Shown here: positions 32,688-42,479 of the stretch, in pieces | How positions within the stretch are numbered: position 1 is the first letter of the stretch | Layout of the letters: every line of letters starts with the position of its first letter | From: Sycobia sp. Sy_11 | Taxonomy: Eukaryota > Arthropoda > Insecta > Hymenoptera > Epichrysomallidae | Direction of reading: 5' to 3' | DNA length: 64,000 nt | Assembly (NCBI GenBank): GCA_018907035.1 | Contig: JACCIC010000208.1 | Coordinates: 157,501-221,500, forward strand | Translations under genes and position numbers: made by a program | The notes under the pieces: model-generated | What the model was told of the DNA's origin: nothing | Database searches by the model: none | What the model saw: only the letters and a program-made list of their open reading frames with translations

Positions 32688-33964
32688 TTAGGTGTACAAA
32701 TAAGTTTCCGCCACCGACAAGATAACATCCAAATTGTCAGCTGAAAAAAGTTGTAAAGTATATGTTGACATCTAGAAGCAGTATAACCTTTTAATACCTC
32801 TGACTTTTTGCTCGCATCACTTAGTTTTCATCGTGTTAAGATGTCAGCTTTTGAGCGAAGTAAGTGTTATTTGCGAAAAAATATCAATTTACTTCTTTCA
32901 TTTAAAGCAATCGGCAGCTCAAGCACATCGGCTACTCATAGAATTGTATGGTAATGTTAATTTAAGTGATAGCAGTTATCGGGAGTAGTTCCAAAAATTT
33001 AAAAGTGGTGATTTTGACGTGGAGGACAAAACACGCAGGGGAAGACCCAAAGCGTATGGTACCACAGAATTGGACGCTTTACTGAAGGAAGATCCATGCC
33101 AAACGCAAGAAAAAGACACAAGAGTTAGTTTGGACAAGAGTTAGGAGTGACTAGCAGACTATTTTACAACGTCTCAAAACCCTGGGTATGGTCCAAAAGC
33201 AAGGAAATTGGGTTCCTTACGAACTCAAACTAAGAGACGTTGAGCGTCGCTTATTCGCTTGTGAACACTTGCTGAAAATACAAAAGCGCAAAGGATTTCT
33301 ACATCGAATCGTGACGGCAGACGAAAAGTGGATTCACTACGATCACCCAAAGCATAGGACGTTATGTGGTAAGCCCGGGCATACCTCTACTTTGATGGCC
33401 AAGATAAAAATTCATGGCACGAAGCTAATGCTGTCCATTTGGTGAAATAAGCTTAGAGTAATCTATTACGAACTACTCCAACAAAACCGAATCGTTACCG
33501 GGAAACATCACCAAAAAAAGTTGATGCAATTGAGTCGAGCTTTGAAGATTAAACGTCCACATTATGCCAAAAAGTACGATAGAGTCTGATTGCAGCATGA
33601 CAAAGCTCGGCCACATGTTGCAAAAATTGTAAAAAAAAACATTGGAAGCACGGAATTGGGACGCCCTACCCCACCCACCGTATGAACCAGACATTGCTCC
33701 TTCAAACTGCCACCTATTATGTGCGATAACTTATGTGGTCTGGCTGAGCAGCACTTCACTTCTTACGACGAATTCAAGAAATTGGTCATTTCGTAAATCG
33801 CCTCAAAAAACGAGCAATTTTTTAGACGGGGTATCCACTTGCTATCCGACAGATGGTTAAAAGTAGTATAAAATAATGGGCATTATTTTGAATGACATTA
33901 TTTTTCTTACAATAAATTCTTATTCATTATAAAAAAAACGGCGGAAACTTATTTGTACATCCAA
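32688..33964 (+). mobile_element. mariner element with broken transposase
   Basis: Ends TTAGGTGTACAAATAAG and (reverse complement) TTGGATGTACAAATAAG, flanked by TA (32686-32687, 33965-33966), 1277 bases. The terminal repeats differ from both other mariner families with visible ends. Confidence 0.9.
32840..33895 (+). pseudogene. mariner transposase, several frameshifts
   Basis: Starts at ATG 32840 (SAFERSKCYLRK). One open piece, 33188-33445, has VQKQGNWVPYELKLRDVERR, then HRIVTADEKWIHYDHPKH with the first catalytic aspartate. Further on, LQHDKARPHVAK keeps the second (frame shifted), and HPPYEPDIAPSNCHLL has asparagine where the third aspartate is expected. At least three shifts and stops. 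It is clearly related to the intact frame at 41357, which has the same asparagine. Confidence 0.85.
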
Positions 33965-34095
33965 TATATAGTGACCAAGATTATTATACTAAGTGAGTCT
34001 TAATTGAAGTTGTAAAGATCATGTAAAGTAAACAGCGTGTGAAAAATAGTGTAACTAGGTATAATATAAGGTATAACATAAAATTCTGTCTTATC

Positions 34096-34311
34096 TCTTA
34101 CAGACCGGAGGGCCCGAAACCAGAAAGCTTTCTTTCTTTTTACTTTTGTAATATTTTTTTTGTACAGCCTTATTATAATCTATTTTTTTATTTTTTATAT
34201 AAACATAATTGAGTAAACCGTGATTTTTCCCGATCTTGTCTAAACTTTCCTTTCCTTTTAAATCAATCCTGGCGCTATCGCGTAAGTTATCCCGAAAGGA
34301 AAAGAGAAACG

Positions 34312-34316
<5 letters not shown>
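34096..34316 (+). promoter_or_regulatory. 3' splice-site-like signal and decayed terminus (third copy)
   Basis: CTCTTACAG followed by ACCGGAGGGCCCGAAACC, T-rich DNA, then CCCGATCTTG and GCTATCGCGTAAGTTATCCCG before ACGTTATA. Same order as 8104-8289. The palindrome is decayed (TTATCCCGAAAGGAAAAGAG). Confidence 0.4.

Positions 34317-34346
<30 letters not shown>
34315..34346. repeat. (AT)n microsatellite
   Basis: A TA run directly at the terminus of the third copy. Confidence 0.9.
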
Positions 34347-34349
<3 letters not shown>

Positions 34350-34840
34350 GGTGTCCAAAAACTCCTCGTACGCCTTTCTTTCCAGATAAACTGATGAACC
34401 AGATAAATTTTCCAGATAAACTGATTTTGGACAAGCTCAAGGTCAATCTATAGGTAATTTTTGTCAAACAATTGAATAGTGACCTTGGATTTGACCTTGG
34501 GTTGTCTCCTTTTTCAAAGGAGAGCTCCTATTTTTACAACCGAAATCGAAAAAACAGACAATTTTACGTCCAAATATTTGTTCAAGTCATTGGTCAAGGA
34601 TGACCTTGATGGTCATACAAGGTCATTTAACTTTGAACAAGGTTACGAAATCTCTTGGCATAGGAAATTCTCAATTGTTGTACCAAAGAAGTTATTACCT
34701 TTATCAAGGTGCATTCAACGGTGACGTTCTATACGGCCTTGACGATGTTCTTCAAGGACATTTTACTTTGGATTTTCTCATTTACTTTAAGCATTACCCA
34801 GGAACAACAACGTGCACATAGAAAAATCCGTTTCCTCTAG
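34347..34840 (+). repeat. Unclassified repeat starting ACAGGGTGTCC, with AAGGTCA cluster
   Basis: ACAGGGTGTCC at a TA-rich edge is a common start of insect repeats. Inside are five AAGGTCA-type sites: 34437-34445 (TCAAGGTCA), 34480-34488 and 34492-34500 (TGACCTTGG), 34601-34609 (TGACCTTGA) and 34617-34625 (ACAAGGTCA). Open stretches of about 80 codons here have no recognisable motif. Confidence 0.45.
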
Positions 34841-35013
34841 GGTGCTTGATTAGCGTGAGTTCCCTTGCCTCTCACATTTGATCATAAGCATTATGGACTA
34901 CATTTTTTTACTTTAACTGCTCAAATTAACCTCCATTTACTTCTTGACTGTATTACTGTATTACCACAAGCCGAGAAATAAAATCGGTCACATTACTTAA
35001 TTGTCTGACCTCC

Positions 35014-35058
<45 letters not shown>
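34841..35058. other. Spacer with (AT)n run
   Basis: No gene. An AT run is at about 35022-35060. Confidence 0.5.
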
Positions 35059-35062
<4 letters not shown>

Positions 35063-35500
35063 TACCATATCATACTAATTTATAAAGACAAAGCGAGTTT
35101 TTGTTTGTACGCGATAACCGAAAAAACTACTGGACCGATTGTTCGGAAATTTGACATATAGGTTCTATATTATATTCGGAAGGACATAGGCTATGTTTTT
35201 ATTGAAAATCATTTTACTTTCATCAATAAATTAAGTTAATGGTTTTAACAATCAGTTCCACCAGCGGCCACTATGTGGCGTCTTGAATCATGAACATCAA
35301 CTCGAAGTAGTCCGCTTAAAGTATTAATACCAGGCCAGCTCAGACGAATTTTCATATCCAACTTTGGGAATCGTATCCTAAAGAAGGTGTGGCGTTAGTT
35401 GGTATAACCTTTTTTGTTCTTCAGGTTAATCTGACACTACATTCACACCTTTTGGATATCTTTTGATTTTTGTAAATTTTATTTTCTATTACGTAGGAAA

Positions 35501-35550
<50 letters not shown>

Positions 35551-35655
35551 TTCTCTGTCTTTCTTTCTCCTTTTCTTATAAAATGGTTCTGTATGCCAAA
35601 TCATACTGAATATAGTTAGTGACGACAAATTATATTTTTATTTTTATACATTCTA
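35059..35655 (+). repeat. Dispersed repeat family, copy 2
   Basis: Matches 13888-14455 over its length, with a longer (CT)n tract (about 35502-35548) and differences such as AGTTCCACCAGCGGCC. Both copies begin next to a TA run, which may be a target preference. Confidence 0.8.
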
Positions 35656-35724
35656 TTCATACAATCATTACACATTCAATTAAATACGTATTCACGTATT
35701 TAATTTAAAAAACGGAAATATACG

Positions 35725-35800
<76 letters not shown>
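35725..35800. repeat. (AT)n and (GT)n microsatellite
   Basis: AT runs on each side of a short GTGTGTGTGT. Confidence 0.9.
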
Positions 35801-35804
<4 letters not shown>

Positions 35805-35869
35805 TGTATGTATATTATATTATACATATTAGATATACACATTTTAAATACGGTTTCCGTCGATATCCT

Positions 35870-36535
35870 GTTGCCTCAAGACGAATTCTATAGGCAGTTG
35901 TGTGTTCGGATGATAGAATGCTATGTCTACGTATCTCTGGGCGATTCCTACGGAGAATATTGTATTTAGTTGATAGAAAACGACGTCCAAGTATGAGGAA
36001 ATCCACTTCTATGGGAAGAGTCGTGTTAGGACGGAAAATAAAAACGACTTTTACGTGGAGTATTGTGTTTAGTCGTTAGAAAGCGATGCTAGCTTTCTCG
36101 GGACGACTTCTACTGAGACTATTTTTTATTTTGTTTAGTTGGTAGGAAACGATGTTTAAATACGTCGGGACAACTTCTACGGGGAATTTCGTGTTCGGAC
36201 GGTAGAAGACGATGTCCAGGTATGACGGGACGACTTCTATGGGGAGATTCATGTTGGGAGGTTCGAATACGATATCGGGATGTTTTGGAACGACTTCTAC
36301 GGGGAGTGTTAAAGAGACTTCCATAAAGAGATTCATTTTCTATCATTTGAACACGCACACTCCCAGTAAAAGTCGTCCTGGGATACCTAGACGTCGTATT
36401 CTACTTTCCTAACACAAAACTCTCTATAGCAGTCGTCCCGAGACATGTTCTATATTCCGAACATGATACTCTCTATAAACGTCGTCTCGAGACACTTAGA
36501 CGTCCTTTTTTGCCGCTCGAACTCGAAAGTACAAT
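35870..36535. repeat. Diverged minisatellite, about 60-base unit, inverting midway
   Basis: About seven units read GTGTTxGGxxGxTAGAAxACGA...GGGACGACTTCTACGGGGA up to about 36330. From about 36350 the units appear in reverse complement (ACTCCCAGTAAAAGTCGTCC, then TAGACGTCGTATTCTAC) for about three units. Units have drifted and one is short. Confidence 0.75.
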
Positions 36536-37860
36536 TTTCCTCATAGAACCCGTATGTAATTGATTTCATATTTTCAAAATAAGTAAGTTATGTAGCGTGC
36601 ACTCCACGCTACACGTCCGAATCGCACATTAACAGACAAATTAGCTTTATAAGTGAATGGTCTAACCATTTAGAAAAATTTATAAATATTTAATCCTTAT
36701 TGTATTGCTTCTATTCATTTGATTATCTCAAAAATCTATTTAAATCTAAAAGTGTTTAAATTTATAAACTGTTACATTAAAATGCCCTGTTATATCATAA
36801 GTAATAAATTTCTGTGGATAATAATAATGTTTTGAAATCTACAAAGTGCTTAAATATACATTAAATAAAACAATAAAGTATAATTATTAATCAAGTTAAA
36901 AATTAATATATATTATCTATAGCATATTAATATAAGTTAATGAACTGTTAAACTATGAATCAATATATAAAATATAAAAATATTTCGTTTTAGATAAAAC
37001 CACATGAAATATAAAAGTAAATGTCAACAGTAAAAATCTTTATAATTTTTACACTTTTCTATTAGTCATTATGTATAATTAAATATTTTAAGTGTTTCTC
37101 TAAATATTCAAGTAAACAGAAACTTGCTGTGACAAACAATTTTATTTATATTACAATCATTTATAGTGATTATTTTTACATCTATAGTGAATTAACAATA
37201 TTACAAATCATTTATAGTGAAATAAGAAAATTAACAGCTTACAAAGTCTACTCTAAATCATAGCAACAAGTTTTGAACCATAACTGCTTAAATAATATTA
37301 CACAATTATCATCAATCATGAACTTATTTATCACGTGGTAATATGGACGAAATGCTGTTATTATCTGATAACACAAATTCATTAAACAACGCATAAGTGT
37401 CTCGAATATTTAATTTCACCGATCTGCCATATTGAATAATAATTATCGTAAGAACCATGTTCTTTTTTCTACTGCTTAACTATAAACACCATCGAGACCT
37501 GTACACGCGTGTAACAACAACATCAAGATATTATCAAAAAATACGGAAATTCAACACAGCACCTATCTTCTCATCACAGCACCTACCTTCAATACTTCAA
37601 GGGCGGTAACATAATATTTTCAACATCGGTGAAATTTATCAAGACTATTAATCAAGGCATCTTTGTCTTAATTATATTTTTAATTATTCAAACCTAGTTT
37701 TCTAATAATCTTCATTAAAACACATGGCATTAAATATTTGTTTTCATTATCGTATTACTTTAACTGCAGTCTAATATCGGTGAGCTTTATCCTCTTAATA
37801 CTTACGCTCAAACGCTTAATACTTAATACCCTCCAAACGCAACTCATTAGTCAAAAAATC
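36536..37860. other. AT-rich stretch, no gene
   Basis: Only one distinct structure: a nine-base hairpin TGTAGCGTG/CACGCTACA at 36591-36613. The right part may be the 5' region of the LINE that follows. Confidence 0.5.
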
Positions 37861-38089
37861 AAACGTAGATGTGTTTTCATACGTCAAGGACAAATATTTT
37901 GCAAGGGAAAAAAGGAGGATACCCCTACACGCATTATCTCCGAACAGGACGTACATGATTTTTTATTTACAGCCCCCTCCCCCACTGAACTCCATAAATA
38001 ATCCCTGTAGAAACTTTGTCGTCCCTAATGTTCTCCCCGATTTATGTATAAATCCTAAAAATCATCTTAATCGCACTCATGAAAATCAT

Positions 38090-38360
38090 CTAGAAGTCTG
38101 CCACTTCAATGTCAACTCGCTGACCGGCACGTTGAGCTTGTGAGGCATCATCTCTCCTCACTCCCACCTTTCCCTATAATAGTTGTCACTGAAACGAAAC
38201 TTGCATCGTATATTGATGATGACTTAATATCAATAAACGGCTATATAAACGGAGGTAGTGTTGCGCTATATATAGATAATAATTTTCATGTCAATCTTTT
38301 TGCTCTTCACAACTGTCTGAATTTCAAGACCTGGTTTTCCACAATATATTTTCTCTAAAG
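38090..38360 (+). pseudogene. LINE apurinic endonuclease N-terminal part
   Basis: LEVCHFNVNSLTG is the usual 'xNxxSL' opening of the LINE endonuclease. After a shift, FPIIVVTETKLAS holds the TET glutamate and DDLISINGY follows. Later endonuclease motifs are scattered through stops at 38370-38660. Confidence 0.65.
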
Positions 38361-39453
38361 TAATTCCTAGGGTGTGTGAGCCTATTTTTGTAAGGTCGTA
38401 AACCGACCTCCACATGCCCCTTTCATTCAGGGTACTAATTTCGTTGAAGAGATCTCATCTCATCCATGAGCACTTACTCTCACAAGGTTATCGTGGGTGA
38501 TTTCAATGTAGACCTATTAACAGAGACAGATCACTCATCGTTCTTTAAGGATCTACTCTACAAGAACTCCCTATTACCCATACATCATACGCCACGTATC
38601 ATATATCAACATCTGACACGTGGTTGGATCATTGCATTGTAGATGTTGACGATCAATTCTTAGAACCTTGGCAATCGAAGACCCCTTTCATTGCCCTAAC
38701 TATCAAGAGAAACTTCGCCTATTATAATTTTAATAAGCTTAACACTCACTATTTGTTCTCTTACTTAGAATCATATAACTGGTCAACCATAATCGAGGGA
38801 TGGGGCATGGAGGCTGCCTTAAATTGTCTTAATACCCATTTGCTTAAAGGCCTAACTCGCTCTGCTCCATTAGTAACCCCATCATCACATAAAAAATCTG
38901 TATATGATTGATGCTCTAAATATACCAAACAGAAATTTACGAAGCGTAATCTTCTCTATGGCAAATATAGACACTCTAGACTGTAAACTGATCTCGAAAA
39001 GTATAGAAGATCAAAATATATGACTTGACAACTAATTGAATCCTCAAGATCACATCACTCTCGACAGCGACTATTCAAAATAATAGACTCTAGACAACTC
39101 TGGAAAGAATTGAGAACCTTAGGTCTGTCAAAGAGTCGTGATACTCCTGCTATCAAATACTAATTGATAACCTCAATCAATACTTCGCTGCCATATCGAC
39201 AGATCCAAGCCCTTCTCCACCATATTCCTGTCGCACACATCATCCTTCTACCAACTCTCCCACTATCCCATCATTTAGTCTTACTTCTATATCCAAAAAT
39301 GATATATACAAGGTCGTCTAACACTTCCAAACATAAACCAAAGATGTAGATGGATTCCCTAAAGATTTCATATCAGTAACACTTCCAGACCTAGACTCTT
39401 ACATTGCAATTATTTTCAAAGAATCCATAAGACAAGCTTACTTCCCATCAAAA

Positions 39454-39960
39454 TTGTGTAAATCCATAATACTCTCTATACCAATGATTAAGTACCCAAA
39501 GTCCCCGAGTGACTATTGTCCAATTTCAATATTACATATCATATCCAAAATCTTTGAAAAAATCATATATAACCAGTTGACGAAGTTCTTATCACAAAAT
39601 AACACACTAAATGAAATGCAAACAGGATTTCGACCTGGCTCTAGTACCAAGACTGCCCTTTTATGGCTCTTGGAACATCTGGGAGAGGGTATGAATAAAA
39701 AACTCATTATGATTATGCTACAGTTCGATTTTTCTAACGCTTTCTACAAAGTCTTTCATCCTATCCTTCTGAACAAATTGACTATTGGTTGTATTCATAA
39801 TGCTATTGGTCGTACTCAAGAGGTCATAATATGGTTCAATTCATATCTCTCTGGTAGAGAACAAAGGGTGGTCGCATAGAACGATGAGAAGTCCAAATGT
39901 ATAGGTACCAACAGAGCTCCATCCTCGGACCGGTGCTTTTCTCAATTTACATTAGCGAAA
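39454..39960 (+). pseudogene. LINE reverse transcriptase, N-terminal half
   Basis: KYPKSPSDYCPISILHIISK, IFEKIIYNQLTKFLSQNN, LNEMQTGFRPGSSTKTALL and LQFDFSNAFYKVFHPILLNK match RT blocks 1 to 4; SSILGPVLFSIYISEI is block 5. The first catalytic aspartate is readable (FDFSNAF); the xADD box lies beyond the break. Confidence 0.8.
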
Positions 39961-40404
39961 TTTGTTGTCATATACTATACTCTTTACATTACCGTCACCG
40001 AATCACGTCAGCCGCGGTTCTCGTGTGGAGAGCCCTGCGTCGGGAGATTGTGAAAATCCGTATATATCGACTTTCCTTATTGATTATGCGTCTAACTGAT
40101 TTAATTTGTGCGGTATTAGTAGTAAGAAAAAACGGTTTAATCTTGAATAAATCATCAATTTTTTAAATTTATATAACTAAATAAATCGAACGCAAACAGC
40201 GGATCGATTGTTTTTTCTTGCTGTTAGACTTCTTTGTCATGCTACGTTTTTACAGACCGGCCGAACTCCCCCACCAGATTCTGTAAGTGGACTTACAGAT
40301 GAGTGACGATCATTGATTAAAAAAATTATATGCAAAAAGTTATAATCATATGAAGATTTATTATACGCATTCTCGCATCAAAAAAAAAAATATATTATAT
40401 ATAT

Positions 40405-40673
40405 TGTAACCGGCCAAATTACCGGTTCTCGGTGAAAACCGAGTGTTGGCGCTTATAATTTTTTGTTCTAATTAGAAGCCCCAAAATGAAAATATAAATG
40501 GCGCTTATGGTTTTCTTTGTACTTAGAATAAGAATCCCTTAGCATTATATAGAAGCATTACCGAGCGACAGAGAGTGTCATTTTCTCGTTCCCGTATTCG
40601 TTCGTTCCAGGTACAGCGCGGTTAAGAGGAGCACGTAAGTAGTAGGTAACTTGCGTGTAAGTACGCGGTTACA
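40405..40673 (+). repeat. 5' LTR, short mosaic form
   Basis: The head (40405 to about 40458) and the tail (about 40573 to 40673, GTGTCATTTTC to the end) match the 3' LTR. The middle instead matches internal DNA at about 48670-48790, just upstream of the 3' LTR. Confidence 0.75.
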
Positions 40674-40695
40674 AATAGCGTCCAAACAGTGTGGT
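40674..40695 (+). other. Primer-binding-site-like sequence
   Basis: TAGCGTCCAAACAGTG begins two bases after the LTR. It resembles the sequence after the LTR at 4548. Confidence 0.45.
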
Positions 40696-41184
40696 CCGCG
40701 GGCATAAATTGTATATCGCGGCAAGACCGACTTACGGTCGGCTATATATCGCCCCGCACGACCGCGTTAGAATACACGCGAAAGTATATGAATGTAAAAC
40801 ACCGTCCCACGCAGTTTTTCCCCTCGTGTGAGTTTCATAATATCGGTCAGTGGAAGTAGAAGGAAAAATAAAAATCACGAAATGCATGCGCACGTGGCGA
40901 AATGCGAAGTGCGGCCGTGTTAAGGAACTGCGCACGAGAATGCGCAGTAGCACCACCCCGCACAGCAGGTAGTAAATGTATGTAGGAAATTCCCCCCTCT
41001 CGCAAACTAGATGCTTCCTCCTGTTAATAATTTGATTATAAAAAAATAGCATAAGTAATAATTCATTAAATACTGATCAGCTTCATTGTATCCACGCAGT
41101 ACCGTTGTGCTCTACATGTTATATATAGTGTTATATACAGAATTTCTTTTCATATAGATAGTTTGTATATGTCCATATATATTA

Positions 41185-42470
41185 TTAGGAGTGTGAATAA
41201 GTCTTTCCCGTTTTTTGTAAGAGATGGCGCCACCAATACTGTGCGAGTATTCAATGGTTACATATGTCATAATCAAAGCTTATTCATATGTCAAAAATTC
41301 CATACTAACACATTAGTTAAAATTTTTTCGCATCATAAATTTTTGATATCGTGAAAATGTCGAAATTTGAGCCGAGTCGACGTCATTTGCGGGAAGTTTC
41401 ACTTTATTGGTTCAATTTGAAGAAATCTGCTGCCGAGACGCATCGATTGCTTCAGGAGGCTTATGGAGAAGGTTGTGTCGATGATTCAAGTGTTCGCGGA
41501 TGGTTTCGACACTTCAAAAGCGGTGATTTCGACGTGGAAGACAAGGAGCGTTCCCGGCGGCCGCAAATCTTTGAAGATCGAGAATTGGCGACTTTGCTTG
41601 ATGAAGATTCTTGTCAAACGCAAGAAGAACTTGCTGAAGCATTGGGAGTTGACCGAACAACCATTTCCAAGCGTTTGAAAGCCATGGGAATGATCCAAAA
41701 GCAAGGAAATTGGGTGCTGTACGAACTGAAGCTGAGAGACGTCGAACGGCGTTTTTTCACTTGCGAACAGCTGCTTCAGCGACATAAAAGAAAGGGTTTT
41801 CTGCATCGTATCGTGACTGGCGATGAAAAGTGGATACGTTACGATAATCCGAAGCGAAGAAAATCACGGGGACTACCCGGCCATGCATCATCATCGACGG
41901 CCAAGCCAAATATTCATGGCGCCAAGCTCATGCTCTGTATATGGTGGGACCAGCTAGGTGTGGTTTACTATGAGCTTCTGAAACCGAATGAAAGGATCAC
42001 AGGCGAGGTCTATCGACGACAATTGATGTGTTTGAGCCGCACACTGCGAGAAAAACGGCCACAATACTCCGACAGGCACGACAAAGTTATTTTGCAACAT
42101 GATAATGCTCGCCCACATGTTGCACCGCCGGTGAAAACATACTTAGAAACGCTCAAATGGGAAGTCCTACCCCACCCGCCGTATAGTCCAGACGTTGCTC
42201 CGTCTAATTACCATCTCTTCAGATCGATGACGCATGGCCTGGCTGACCAGCACTTCCATTCCTACGAGGAAGCCAAAAAATGGGTGGATGACTGGATAGA
42301 GGCCAAACCGGTCGAATTTTTTCGCAACGGGATTCGTATGTTGCCAGAAAGATGGGAAAAAGTTGTAGCTAGCGATGGCCAATACTTTCAATAATTCATT
42401 TTTAACCATTTTTTCACAATAAAGGCTTAAAATTTGAAAAAAAATGGGAAAGACTTATTCACATACCTGA
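41185..42470 (+). mobile_element. mariner element with an uninterrupted transposase frame
   Basis: Ends TTAGGAGTGTGAATAAG and (reverse complement) TCAGGTATGTGAATAAG, followed by GTCTTTCCC at each end. Flanked by TA (41183-41184 and 42471-42472), 1286 bases, a normal mariner length. It lies in the leader of the gypsy element, so it inserted after it. Confidence 0.95.
41357..42394 (+). CDS. mariner transposase, full length, DD34N
   Basis: 345 residues from ATG 41357 (the frame opens six bases earlier at a GTG), the length usual for mariner. The protein should bind the terminal repeats and cut and rejoin DNA in the nucleus. N-terminal paired helix-turn-helix DNA-binding region at about 1-110 (SSVRGWFRHFKSGDF, QEELAEALGVDRTTISKRLK), then the RNase H-like catalytic core. 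D156 in IVTGDEKWIRYDN, D249 in ILQHDNARPHVA and, exactly 35 residues on, N284 in PDVAPSNYHLF, where family members have D. Other conserved parts are intact up to LPERWEKVVASDGQYF. No stop or shift, so decay is recent, yet asparagine should abolish normal cleavage. The relic at 32840 has the same asparagine. Confidence 0.95.
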   Translation: MSKFEPSRRHLREVSLYWFNLKKSAAETHRLLQEAYGEGCVDDSSVRGWFRHFKSGDFDVEDKERSRRPQIFEDRELATLLDEDSCQTQEELAEALGVDRTTISKRLKAMGMIQKQGNWVLYELKLRDVERRFFTCEQLLQRHKRKGFLHRIVTGDEKWIRYDNPKRRKSRGLPGHASSSTAKPNIHGAKLMLCIWWDQLGVVYYELLKPNERITGEVYRRQLMCLSRTLREKRPQYSDRHDKVILQHDNARPHVAPPVKTYLETLKWEVLPHPPYSPDVAPSNYHLFRSMTHGLADQHFHSYEEAKKWVDDWIEAKPVEFFRNGIRMLPERWEKVVASDGQYFQ

Positions 42471-42479
42471 TATTTTCTT

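Larger units (their letters stand above)
24362..34316 (+). mobile_element. Hairpin-array LTR-like element, third copy (heavily interrupted)
   Basis: Starts TGCGACGGCC at 24362. Modules follow in the same order as in the inner copy: GA/TC arms (24551-24660), GGGGATA hairpin (24691-24763), CAGCGG hairpin (28200-28230), GAGCTC stretch (32233), hairpin units (32270-32500), acceptor-like CTCTTACAG (34096) and a decayed terminus ending ACGTTATA (34316). Insertions by mariner (24972-26224), MULE (26369-28010), LINE (28870-31840) and mariner (32688-33964) account for most of its length, leaving about 2.8 kb. Flanks do not match, so the two ends could also come from different copies. Confidence 0.5.
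37900..40165 (+). mobile_element. CR1-like non-LTR retrotransposon, decayed
   Basis: Contains endonuclease and RT pieces in several frames; homology to a LINE stops after GPVLFSIYISEI near 39960, so the 3' half of the RT is missing and replaced by unrelated DNA. No tail found. Class assignment by RT motifs only. Confidence 0.6.

Noticed and set aside
36076..36358. Minus-strand frames with repeated SRP and VEVVP-like peptides
   Set aside because: Periodic translation of the 60-base minisatellite.
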